Assembly: GCA_009924885.1 (NCBI GenBank)
Contig: RFQS01000100.1
Coordinates: forward strand, 1 to 8,339
DNA: 8,339 nt
From: Pseudomonadota bacterium
GTDB lineage: Bacteria > Cyanobacteriota > Vampirovibrionia > LMEP-6097
Direction: 5' to 3'
Position numbers and translations under genes: made by a program. Shown here in pieces: positions 1 through 5,353 of this stretch (position 1 is the first letter of the stretch; the number at the start of each line of letters is the position of its first letter). The notes beneath the pieces are model-generated. The model saw nothing but the letters and a program-made list of their open reading frames with translations, was not told where the DNA came from and did not search any database.

Positions 1-101
1 TCTCTTTTACCATTCCTCTATTGAGACATGACTTTACAGATTTAGACAGACTTACATCTGTATGGATTTTTGAAATATTTTAGAATGAGACAGCCCTGAC
101 A

Positions 102-509
102 GTGGAAGTTCCAGTAGTAGATAATAAGCTTGGTGATTCCTTTCTTGGACGTGACTTTAACTCTGTACCAAAAGCTACCGAATCTGATCTCACGACATTG
201 ACGCAATTAGAGAAATTGCTAAAGGAACAGAAATCAACACGGGCAGAATTAACTTTAGAAGATTTAAAAATCCATAATGAAATCGGTAGAAAATATTCAA
301 CAGTAAAAAACAAACTCTTTGTGGAGCGAAGTATGTTACAGAGTTATGAGTTATATTATGACGACAGTAAACAAAAATATGAAGCTGTTATTAAAAACTA
401 CAGGATAGATAAACAGGGTCAGTTGTACCAGTATTACGAGGGAAGTTCTTTTGCAAAGCCTCTGAATCAGATTTTCAATGATTTAGAAGCTCAAAAAAAC
501 GTGAAATGA
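102..509 (+). CDS. Uncharacterised small protein, start uncertain
   Basis: I do not recognise this 135-residue product. It is hydrophilic, with no signal peptide or membrane segment. Residues about 30-75 (TLTQLEKLLKEQKSTRAELT onward) look helical and rich in K, E and L, and the C-terminal part is rich in tyrosine (YELYYDD, YQYYEG). The only start codon in this frame is GTG at 102, with no Shine-Dalgarno sequence before it; the frame is open back to a TAG at 81-83. An ATG at 85 lies one frame off and meets a stop after four codons. If the CCC run at 94-96 had one more C, that ATG would read MRQPLTVEVPVV straight into this gene, which makes a one-base deletion or read error plausible. That N-terminus loosely resembles MVQPLKQTGNLPVV of the broken gene at 1937. 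It converges on the Sua5 gene with a 12-bp gap. Confidence 0.5.
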   Translation: MEVPVVDNKLGDSFLGRDFNSVPKATESDLTTLTQLEKLLKEQKSTRAELTLEDLKIHNEIGRKYSTVKNKLFVERSMLQSYELYYDDSKQKYEAVIKNYRIDKQGQLYQYYEGSSFAKPLNQIFNDLEAQKNVK

Positions 510-521
510 TTTATCGATTTA

Positions 522-1037
522 TCATAAATCTTTAGTACCCTCAGCTGCACGCAAAAGCCGATCATTAATAGCCCTACCCACAGAATCATAGGGAATAGGC
601 ATCACAGCTATGCTACCTACACCTAAACTCTCTAATTCATGCAAACTAGAAAATAGCTTCGAGGCAGCTTCATCTAAATCAGCACTAGGACTAATATTTA
701 TAATCTTTCTAAATAAAAATTTTAAATCACTTTCAATAAGCTTACTTTGACTCTGAGTCAAAGATTCTGAAATAGACCCAAAAGCTATCAGAGCTTCATT
801 CTCACGAGGCTGCTCATTAAAACTATAGTTTAAACGTAATTTACACTTGGGTGCATAATGCTTTAAAAGCATACCTGGAGATCTAATACTCTCATCATGC
901 TCTGGTAGAGATATTTCACCAAGAATATTCTTCAATTCAATCACAGACACACTGCCATAGCGAAGTAATTTAGGTAAAGAGCTACTTAAATCTAAAACCG
1001 TAGACTCTAGTCCACATTCGCAGTTACCACCATCCAC
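522..1037 (-). CDS. C-terminal fragment of Sua5/TsaC
   Basis: This frame holds the end of the YrdC domain (DGGNCECGLESTVLDL, residues 2-17) and the Sua5 C-terminal domain. The latter has the linker motif SPGMLLKHYAP (53-63) that closes over the active site and the tail GRAINDRLLRAA. The GTG at 1037 is only the first possible start codon and has no ribosome binding site. The frame actually stays open upstream through the whole right-hand part of the repeat, back to a TGA near 1193. In that frame the repeat reads HEDHEDDENAEIGVCEQ and then FLEWIVDGG, which is how the ancestral fusion would have been translated. An independent, functional peptide is unlikely. Confidence 0.6.
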   Translation of the reverse strand: MDGGNCECGLESTVLDLSSSLPKLLRYGSVSVIELKNILGEISLPEHDESIRSPGMLLKHYAPKCKLRLNYSFNEQPRENEALIAFGSISESLTQSQSKLIESDLKFLFRKIINISPSADLDEAASKLFSSLHELESLGVGSIAVMPIPYDSVGRAINDRLLRAAEGTKDL

Positions 1038-1765
1038 TATCCACTCAAGGAACTGCTCGCAAACTCCAATTTCGGCGTTTTCGTCGTCCTCATGATCCTC
1101 ATGTAAGCTTGATAAATCAAGCTTGTATTTCCGCTTGCTCGCATATGAGACTTGTCTCGCATGCTCGGCATCGTTACTCGCAGTACACTGCGGTCATTCG
1201 TCCTCCTCAGCCTTGAACTTGCACGTTTGTGAGCAGTCCCCTCTTGTGAAACTCCAATTTCCGTGTTTCCGCCCGCCTCATAATCCTGAAACAGCTTAGC
1301 TACATGAGCAGCAGAGCTAGGACTCAGTCTACCAGAGGGATTAGCACTAGGTGCTGCAACTGGGGCAGCGAAACGCCTTAATAATTCAAGCGTAAAAGGG
1401 TGTCGTGGAATCCTTACCCCAGCAGTATTTAAACCAGCACAAACTATTTCAGAGATTCTAGAGTTTTTAGTTTTATTTAAAATTATAGTAAGCGGACCTG
1501 GCCAAAAGCTTTCAGCAAGCTTAATTACACGCTCATCATAAATTACATCTTTGAAAATCTCATCTAGGGTAGCATAGTGAGAAATTATAGGATTAAAGCT
1601 AGGTCTACCTTTAATTTTAAAAACTTTTTCCACAGCTTTAGTGCTAGCGGCTGAAGCCGCTAAGCCATAGACTGTTTCAGTCGGGATAGCGATTACATCA
1701 TCTGACTTTAAAAGCTCTAATGCTTTATTTAAACTGTTTTGACTGGTGTCTAGGATTTTTAGCAT
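1037..1765 (-). CDS. tsaC: N-terminal fragment of Sua5/TsaC with repeat-encoded tail
   Basis: Residues 1-160 are a recognisable YrdC domain. IPTETVYGLAA (27-37) and KGRPSFNPI (52-60) form the nucleotide/threonine pocket, FWPGPLT is at 87-93, RIPRHP at 118-123, and APSANPSG at 138-145 is followed by SPSSAAHV. From residue 161 to the stop the protein is no longer Sua5. DYEAGGNTEIGV (161-172) comes from a diverged partial repeat, and GTAHKRASSRLRRTNDRSVL (176-195) comes from palindromic copy A. The rest is the out-of-frame reading of the same copy, ending at a TAG 1037-1039. The ATG start at 1765 is the obvious family start (MLKILD), but I see no clear ribosome binding site. The gene is transcribed divergently from the broken gene at 1937. 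Confidence 0.7.
   Translation of the reverse strand: MLKILDTSQNSLNKALELLKSDDVIAIPTETVYGLAASAASTKAVEKVFKIKGRPSFNPIISHYATLDEIFKDVIYDERVIKLAESFWPGPLTIILNKTKNSRISEIVCAGLNTAGVRIPRHPFTLELLRRFAAPVAAPSANPSGRLSPSSAAHVAKLFQDYEAGGNTEIGVSQEGTAHKRASSRLRRTNDRSVLRVTMPSMRDKSHMRASGNTSLIYQAYMRIMRTTKTPKLEFASSSLSG
1049..1240 (-). repeat. Palindromic element copy A (192 bp), inside Sua5
   Basis: The ends are inverted repeats: GGAACTGCTCGCAAAC (1049-1064) against GTTTGTGAGCAGTCCC (1225-1240), 14 of 16 positions matching. The left arm (1049-1105) matches copy B in dabA at 55 of 57 positions, and the right arm (1182-1240) is identical over 59. Copy A differs from B by 66 extra nucleotides (1106-1171) and a 5-nt segment (1177-1181). 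The host gene is minus strand, and the element lies in the same orientation relative to its host as copy B. No target-site duplication is obvious. It encodes no transposase, so it would be moved in trans, like a MITE or a Rickettsia-type palindromic element. That mechanism is inferred. Confidence 0.85.
1106..1181. repeat. Internal module of copy A with two hairpins
   Basis: This stretch covers nearly all the sequence that copy A has and copy B lacks: 66 nt at 1106-1171 and 5 nt at 1177-1181, separated by a shared CGTTA. It contains one perfect inverted repeat, AAGCTTGAT-AA-ATCAAGCTT (1105-1124). A second, imperfect one is GCATATGAGAC-TT-GTCTCGCATGC (1141-1164; 9 of 11 pairs, the mismatches being possible wobble pairs). 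The 66-nt part is a multiple of three and open in the minus-strand frame that joins the Sua5 C-terminal half (reading NDAEHARQVSYASKRKYKLD), whereas the 5-nt part breaks the frame. Either B lost this module or A gained it. Confidence 0.6.
1246..1288 (-). repeat. Diverged partial copy of the element core
   Basis: On the plus strand AAACTCCAATTTCCGTGTTTCC and the following bases to about 1286 align with the left arm of copies A and B, which have AAACTCCAATTTCTGCG at this place. I count about 7 mismatches over 39 positions. It lies directly beside the outer end of copy A and in the same orientation. It reads DYEAGGNTEIGV in the Sua5 frame where the intact copies read DHEDDENAEIGV. It is therefore an older remnant of the family, which the younger copy A joined or was inserted next to. 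Confidence 0.6.
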
Positions 1766-1807
1766 AAAGTTTGAAAATTCTTTAAAAGCATCACTTACAT
1801 TATGCTA

Positions 1808-1838
1808 TGAAATTTCGGTGGCAAGCACCGAAATTTCA
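1808..1838. repeat. Perfect hairpin in the divergent spacer
   Basis: The arms TGAAATTTCGGTG (1808-1820) and CACCGAAATTTCA (1826-1838) pair perfectly over 13 bp around a 5-base loop GCAAG. It lies in the 171-bp spacer (1766-1936) between the divergent Sua5 and TIKI-like genes. No T-run follows on either strand, so it is not a standard intrinsic terminator. It could be an operator, an RNA leader hairpin for the plus-strand gene, or another small palindromic repeat. A GGAGGG at 1840-1845 follows it directly, but the frame it would serve (TTG at 1855) codes for nothing recognisable. I see no convincing promoter in the spacer. Confidence 0.6.
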
Positions 1839-1936
1839 CGGAGGGAATAATAATTTGAAAGTATTTCAGCTTTTTACTAACAGCTTAGCCGGTAATCAGA
1901 ATCGTTATTATGTTAAAATAGTATTACCTATTCATT

Positions 1937-2173
1937 ATGGTCCAGCCTTTAAAACAAACAGGAAACTTGCCAGTAGTTACTACTACGGAAACCGTGCCCT
2001 CAAAAGGTGGGTCTAAAGAAGTTTCACCTGCAAACACTATAAATCCAATAGATATCAAATCAGCTTCCAATGCATTATTACCGTTTATAAATGAAAATAC
2101 CGTAGAAGCTATCACTAAACATACTAAAGAAAAATTTCAAAGCTCAAAGAGGAATTTTGAATTTTGGTTATAG
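1937..2173 (+). CDS. First-frame fragment of the TIKI-like gene
   Basis: This frame gives the N-terminal 76 residues, starting MVQPLKQTGNLPVV at an ATG without a clear ribosome binding site, before the frame is lost at the TTTT run. Residues 10-40 are rich in T, S, P and G and look disordered. Residues 41-75 look helical (ASNALLPFINENTVEAITKH). The last two residues before the TAG are frameshift product. The frame breaks exactly before the first GX2H motif, so this piece alone has no catalytic residue. The opening M-x-Q-P-L is loosely shared with the presumed N-terminus of the gene at 102. Confidence 0.45.
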   Translation: MVQPLKQTGNLPVVTTTETVPSKGGSKEVSPANTINPIDIKSASNALLPFINENTVEAITKHTKEKFQSSKRNFEFWL

Positions 2174-2675
2174 GCACGAAGCTATTCCTCTCCAAAAAAG
2201 AGCAATAGTGCCTGCAGAAAAATATTTGGCAGAAAATTTAGAAGCCCTCATAAAAGCTAATAACATAACTTTAATATGCATGGAATCTTCTGCGGAAGGA
2301 GCAGATAAACCAGCCCACCTAATGGCTGACCAGCAAGAGTTAGCTAGAAAAGAATTTGCATCTGAGATTGAAAAAATGTCTCAAAAGCACGAAGTTGATT
2401 TAGCAATTACTAAGTTAATAACAAATAGGGTTATTGATAGAGAGTTTGATAGTAATCACCAAAGCATTAAAGATAGTTCCTCGAAATCACGCAAGCAAAT
2501 TGCTGAAGCTATTTCTAATGCTTTAGAACCTTGGTTAGCAAAATTGCCAAGTATGAAAAGTTTTTTTGTAGCTCCCTTAAACAAGCGTAATAGTTTCGAT
2601 GAATTTCACTCTGAAAATTTACTTTATCAAAAAGCAAAAGAGTTAGGTATTAAAAGGATATCAAGAATTTATTGA
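2157..2675 (+). CDS. Middle-frame fragment of the TIKI-like gene
   Basis: The homologous part begins at 2166 with GYRHEAI; the ATG at 2157 only happens to lie in this frame and has no start signal of its own. It contains the first GX2H, a helix (AEKYLAENLEALIKANN), the strand ITLICMES with the presumed catalytic glutamate, and a long, charged helical region up to LAKLPSMKSFF. The frame is lost at AAAA 2652-2655, and the final residues RISRIY before the TGA are frameshift product. Confidence 0.45.
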   Translation: MNFGYRHEAIPLQKRAIVPAEKYLAENLEALIKANNITLICMESSAEGADKPAHLMADQQELARKEFASEIEKMSQKHEVDLAITKLITNRVIDREFDSNHQSIKDSSSKSRKQIAEAISNALEPWLAKLPSMKSFFVAPLNKRNSFDEFHSENLLYQKAKELGIKRISRIY

Positions 2676-3153
2676 GAATTTTCAAAAGCTAGATCACAAT
2701 ATACAAAAACAGCTTGTGGATAATTACAAATCTCTCTGGGATGAGGTTTCAGCTAAAGCCAAGAAACATGATGATGATAGAGAAGTTATTATGACATCAA
2801 ACTTAGAAAATGCTTTCAAGAATACTAATGGTAACGTTATGACTGTTTTAGGGAGTAAGCATGTAATGAAATTATTACCTGATGGACAGTCAGCATCAGC
2901 TATAAAACAAGTAGCAGATAAAGGTGTAGCAACTATTAGCATTGACTTACAATCGAGAGATCATGTAGCAAAAAAAGCTACTACTCTATCTTTAATTCCA
3001 GAATCTACTAAACCTCAATACCTTAGAGCAAATTGTCATTCAAGCTTGAGCGATATTGATCTTTATAAAATCCATGAAATTGAAAATGGGAAGGCTATCA
3101 AGTTTGCACAAGCTTGTGATGCAATTATTATTATTCCTGAATTAGCAGCATAA
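2656..3153 (+). CDS. C-terminal fragment of the TIKI-like gene
   Basis: The frame is open from 2656 (GYQEFIENFQKLDHNIQKQ). The first in-frame start-like codons are GTG at about 2713 and later ATGs. It contains DDDREVIMTSNLENAF, then the hydrophobic strand VMTVLG leading into the second GX2H (GSKH). The end, DAIIIIPELAA with a TAA at 3151-3153, fits a complete C-terminus. It is followed within 5 bp by a palindromic element. Starting translation here would leave out the first GX2H and the glutamate, so an active enzyme would need all three frames. Confidence 0.45.
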   Translation, partial: GYQEFIENFQKLDHNIQKQLVDNYKSLWDEVSAKAKKHDDDREVIMTSNLENAFKNTNGNVMTVLGSKHVMKLLPDGQSASAIKQVADKGVATISIDLQSRDHVAKKATTLSLIPESTKPQYLRANCHSSLSDIDLYKIHEIENGKAIKFAQACDAIIIIPELAA

Positions 3154-3157
3154 GCTC

Positions 3158-3205
3158 TGGCACCGTTTCTGAACTCCAATTTCTGCGTTTTCGGCAACAG
3201 TGCCA
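3158..3205. repeat. Short palindromic element C (48 bp), intergenic
   Basis: The ends TGGCACCGTT (3158-3167) and AACAGTGCCA (3196-3205) are inverted repeats with one mismatch. Between them, 3172-3193 is identical over 22 nt to 5948-5969 of copy B, starting AACTCCAATTTCTGCG. Copy A has one mismatch to it. The core is thus shared with the larger elements while the terminal repeats differ, so this is a related but distinct member, or a chimera. It lies 5 bp after the end of the TIKI-like gene. Confidence 0.65.
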
Positions 3206-3218
3206 AATCATAACCCAC

Positions 3219-3267
3219 CTGAAGTGCTACTGCATATTATAGCTATAAATATGCAGTAGCACTTCAG
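3219..3267. repeat. 49-bp near-perfect palindrome before the AAA ATPase gene
   Basis: The arms CTGAAGTGCTACTGCATA and TATGCAGTAGCACTTCAG pair over 18 bp without mismatch. The middle, TTATAGCTATAA, is itself palindromic, so the whole unit folds with a single unpaired base. No T-tract follows on the plus strand, so a factor-independent terminator is not indicated. It could be a cruciform-forming repeat, a dimeric regulator site or an mRNA-stabilising hairpin between two plus-strand genes. It shares no sequence with element C next to it. Confidence 0.8.
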
Positions 3268-3277
3268 ATTTAAAGGG

Positions 3278-3283
3278 TATAAT
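3278..3283 (+). promoter_or_regulatory. Possible -10 box for the AAA ATPase gene
   Basis: TATAAT matches the sigma-70 -10 consensus exactly and ends 6 bp before the ATG at 3290, so a transcript would begin at or very near the start codon (leaderless). I see no good -35 box; that position falls in the right arm of the palindrome. In AT-rich DNA a chance match is likely. Confidence 0.3.
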
Positions 3284-3289
3284 AACTCC

Positions 3290-4468
3290 ATGGAATATAT
3301 AAGCAGATCTATTAAAATTCCTAAAAAAATTAGTTTTCTACTTTTCGGTCCTAGACAGGTCGGGAAAAGCACTTTATTAAAACATAAATTCCCAGAAGAC
3401 GAAACACTGAAATATGATCTGCTGGATTTTAGCCTTTTACGAAAGCTAGAAAGAGATCCTAGTATATTCTTCGATGAAATCAAGTCTAGAAACAAAAAAA
3501 TAAAGTATATTCTAGTCGACGAAGTCCAGAAACTACCATGGATACTAGATGAAGTTCATAGAGTAATAGAAAATCTTAAAGATCCCCCTTACTTTATTCT
3601 CACTGGCTCTAGTTCTCGTAAATTAAAAAAATCACAAGGTAATCTATTAGCTGGAAGAGCGATAGAGAGAACCTTGTACCCCTTCATCTATGAAGAAATA
3701 GCTGATAATGAAAATATTATATTTAATCTAAATGACGTTCTCAGTTATGGCTCCCTGCCTAGTGTCTACCTGCATCATGATAATGAAATAAAATACGAAA
3801 TCCTTAAAACCTACACTAATACTTATATCAAAGAAGAAATTAAGGAAGAAGCTTTAGTAAGAAATCTAAATGCTTTTAACGAATTTCTTTTCTTGGCTTC
3901 TGAGGAAAATGGAAATTTAATCAATTACAGCAATATCGCTCAGGATACTGGTGTTAGCCTGAATACCATAAAAGAATATTATCAAATACTGATAGATACT
4001 TTAATGGGCTTTATGTTAATGCCTATGAAAAGATCTATCAGACAACAGATCGCTAAAAGCCCTAAATTTTATTTCTTTGATACTGGCGTACAGAGAGCGC
4101 TTGTAAATAAATTACAGGTGCCACTGATGAAGAAAACAAAAGAGTATGGAAAATCTTTTGAGCATTGGCTTATAAAGGAAATTATTTATAAATCTAAATA
4201 TAAAAATAATGATTATAAATTCTCATTTTATCGAGTAAATGAAGAGACTGAAGTAGATTTAATTATAGAAAAGCCAGACAAAAGCATTATAGCTATTGAA
4301 ATTAAAGCTAATAATAATCCTCATAAAGAAAAACTAAAAGGACTGGAATCCTTCATCAAAGTGTTTCCTAAAGCTGAATTAATCTGTGCTTCACTTACAG
4401 ATAAACCTAATAAACTAGAAAATGGCATCCTTGTTCTGCCGTGGGAAGACGTTTTAAAAATGATCTAG
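3290..4468 (+). CDS. AAA family ATPase with C-terminal DUF4143 domain
   Basis: This 392-residue protein has the layout of the large bacterial/archaeal AAA_14-DUF4143 family. The N-terminal P-loop domain has Walker A GPRQVGKS (20-27), Walker B YILVDEVQKL (73-82, with D77 and E78), the sensor-like strand FILTGSSSRKLK (102-113) and the family motif NLLAGRA (118-124). Residues about 140-245 are helical and include a winged-helix-like stretch (NYSNIAQDTGVSLNTIKEYY). The C-terminal domain ends in a PD-(D/E)XK-like core, EVDLIIE (321-327) plus IAIEIKAN (334-341), which suggests a nuclease fold; activity is unproven in this family. Length and both ends are normal, and the gene looks intact. The biological role of the family is unknown. 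The GNAT gene follows 28 bp downstream on the same strand and may be co-transcribed. Confidence 0.88.
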   Translation: MEYISRSIKIPKKISFLLFGPRQVGKSTLLKHKFPEDETLKYDLLDFSLLRKLERDPSIFFDEIKSRNKKIKYILVDEVQKLPWILDEVHRVIENLKDPPYFILTGSSSRKLKKSQGNLLAGRAIERTLYPFIYEEIADNENIIFNLNDVLSYGSLPSVYLHHDNEIKYEILKTYTNTYIKEEIKEEALVRNLNAFNEFLFLASEENGNLINYSNIAQDTGVSLNTIKEYYQILIDTLMGFMLMPMKRSIRQQIAKSPKFYFFDTGVQRALVNKLQVPLMKKTKEYGKSFEHWLIKEIIYKSKYKNNDYKFSFYRVNEETEVDLIIEKPDKSIIAIEIKANNNPHKEKLKGLESFIKVFPKAELICASLTDKPNKLENGILVLPWEDVLKMI

Positions 4469-4496
4469 TTTCTTGAAAATTATATAGAATTAGACT

Positions 4497-5003
4497 ATGT
4501 ATTTTAAACAAGATCAAATTGAAATAAAAGAAGCTAAATATGAACAGTTTCATGAAATATGGCCTATATTTCATCAGGTTATCCAAAGTGCTGAAAGCTA
4601 CCCATATTATCCAGAAATAACGGAAGATGAAGCCAGAGATATTTGGTTTGCTCATAATGCAAAAGTCTATATTGCTTATTTGAATTCTAAGCCTGTTGCT
4701 ACTCGCTATATAATTCCGAACAAACCTGGTCTTGGGTCACACGTGGCTAATACTGGCGTAATGATTGACAAAGCATACAGATCTCAAGGTCTTGGTAAAC
4801 TTATGATGAAATTTGCAATTGAAAAATCTATTGAATTAGGCTTCAAGGCTTTGCAACTAAACCTTGTGGTTGTTAATAATCATGCCTCAATTAAGATCTG
4901 TAAAGATTATGGTTTTAAAGTAATTGGCACTTTACCAAAGGCTTTTTACTATAAGCAGCGCGAATATGTAGATGCTTTTGTAATGTATAAAGAATTAAGT
5001 TAG
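4497..5003 (+). CDS. GNAT family N-acetyltransferase
   Basis: The 168-residue protein fits one complete GNAT domain. Strand 4 (ANTGVMIDKAY, 84-94) runs into the acetyl-CoA pyrophosphate loop RSQGLGKL (95-102, the Q/R-x-x-G-x-G/A motif). These are followed by a helix, the strand ALQLNLVVVNNHA (118-130), and SIKICKDYGFKVIGT (131-145), where GNATs place the residues that contact CoA. The C-terminal AFYYKQREYVDAFVMYKEL is typical of the small-molecule or amino-acid acetylating branch related to YhhY and PhnO, but the substrate cannot be read from the sequence. The ATG at 4497 gives a full-length domain; I see no strong ribosome binding site, so translation may depend on the upstream ATPase gene. 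Its stop overlaps the convergent PII-like gene by 9 bp, leaving no room for a terminator between them. Confidence 0.85.
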   Translation: MYFKQDQIEIKEAKYEQFHEIWPIFHQVIQSAESYPYYPEITEDEARDIWFAHNAKVYIAYLNSKPVATRYIIPNKPGLGSHVANTGVMIDKAYRSQGLGKLMMKFAIEKSIELGFKALQLNLVVVNNHASIKICKDYGFKVIGTLPKAFYYKQREYVDAFVMYKELS

Positions 5004-5351
5004 CGAAAAATACCCCATTCTCGCCACTGAAACCTCAGAAACAAACATAACCCCAGACTTCTCTTCAAATAAGGTTTTCATGCCTTTAGCCACGGAGTTA
5101 ATCACTGACTGTGGCGCTACAGTCATTATCATTATTAAACTTGCCATATCATTAAAGAGAAGCCTTCCTTCATGAAAGCCATCATGCCCATATCCAGAGA
5201 CATTCGGAATTATCGTATAGCCAGTAACACCAGCTTTCTGAATCATCTCTGTTACCATAGCTTCATCCTCGCCTGAAACTATAATCTCAAGCTTAAGCAT
5301 TTTGCTTAACTCTATACCAGTGCTTCCATCATCGTAATGTGAATCTATCAT
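4995..5351 (-). CDS. PII-like regulatory protein linked to dabA
   Basis: This 118-residue protein resembles the PII-like proteins encoded beside DUF2309/DabA genes. It has a ferredoxin-like start KLEIIVSGEDEAMVTEMIQKAGV (20-42) and GYTIIPNVSGYGHDGF (44-59), where PII carries its nucleotide-binding T-loop. A second half-repeat ends in LFEEKSGVMFVSEVSVAR (94-111). Family knowledge suggests trimeric PII-like proteins that sense adenine nucleotides or bicarbonate and act on carbon uptake; that role is inferred from position. The start at 5351 lies 2 bp after the dabA stop codon and has AGGAGT at 5361-5366 with 9-bp spacing, inside the end of dabA, so coupled translation is likely. Most family members begin near the M18 position (MLKLEII), so the first 17 residues may be an extension or a misassigned start. 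Confidence 0.75.
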   Translation of the reverse strand: MIDSHYDDGSTGIELSKMLKLEIIVSGEDEAMVTEMIQKAGVTGYTIIPNVSGYGHDGFHEGRLLFNDMASLIMIMTVAPQSVINSVAKGMKTLFEEKSGVMFVSEVSVARMGYFSLT

Positions 5352-5353
5352 TT

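Larger units (their letters stand above)
522..1765 (-). pseudogene. tsaC: Sua5/TsaC threonylcarbamoyl-AMP synthase, repeat-interrupted and frameshifted
   Basis: The two reading frames here together make a long, two-domain Sua5-type protein. Such enzymes make threonylcarbamoyl-AMP from threonine, bicarbonate and ATP, the first step of t6A formation at position 37 of ANN-decoding tRNAs in the cytoplasm. The YrdC-like catalytic domain runs from 1765 into the repeats and resumes at about 1052 with FLEWIVDGGNCECGLESTV. The C-terminal Sua5 domain follows. Between Q160 and that resumption lie about 236 nt of repeat-derived sequence, which is not a multiple of three, so the frame changes. Without the 5-nt segment at 1177-1181 the whole insertion would be 231 nt (77 codons), with no stop, joining both halves. 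As read, the product lacks the end of the catalytic domain. Because the pathway is normally essential, a sequencing error, a second gene copy elsewhere or ribosomal frameshifting are all possible. Confidence 0.75.
1937..3153 (+). pseudogene. TIKI/TraB/EreA-superfamily-like protein, broken by two one-base frameshifts
   Basis: Three consecutive plus-strand frames join into one protein of about 404 residues if one T is dropped from TTTT (2162-2165) and one A from AAAA (2652-2655). Both joins give smooth sequence: NFEF-GYRHEAI and LGIK-GYQEFIENF. The joined chain shows the known signature of the TIKI/TraB/PrgY/EreA/ChaN superfamily of metal-dependent hydrolases. That signature is a first GX2H (GYRH, 77-80), a glutamate after a hydrophobic strand (ITLICMES, E116), a DR...M helix (DDDREVIMTSNL, R281 and M285) and a second GX2H (GSKH, 305-308). 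No signal peptide is visible. The substrate is unknown. Matching a superfamily by a few motifs is suggestive, not proof. Whether the gene is dead, misread or rescued by slippage at the homopolymers cannot be told from the sequence. Confidence 0.55.

Noticed and set aside
507..530. GATTTAT...ATAAATC inverted repeat between convergent genes as a terminator
   Set aside because: It has a 7-bp AT-only stem and no T-run; too weak to call.
1037..1240. Programmed ribosomal frameshift restoring Sua5
   Set aside because: I see no classic slippery heptamer near the frame change, and the frame overlap falls in repeat sequence; kept only as an untested possibility.
1049..1290. CRISPR array or tandem repeat formed by the repeated core
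   Set aside because: There are only two unequal units, one much diverged, with inverted ends typical of palindromic elements and no regular spacers.
1807..2016. A 69-codon plus-strand open frame starting inside the hairpin
   Set aside because: Its start lies in the hairpin, its sequence has no recognisable domain, and its second half overlaps the better-supported start at 1937 in another frame.
2724..2942. Minus-strand open frame opposite the TIKI-like C-terminal part
   Set aside because: It is the antisense shadow of a frame with clear motifs and has no start signal.
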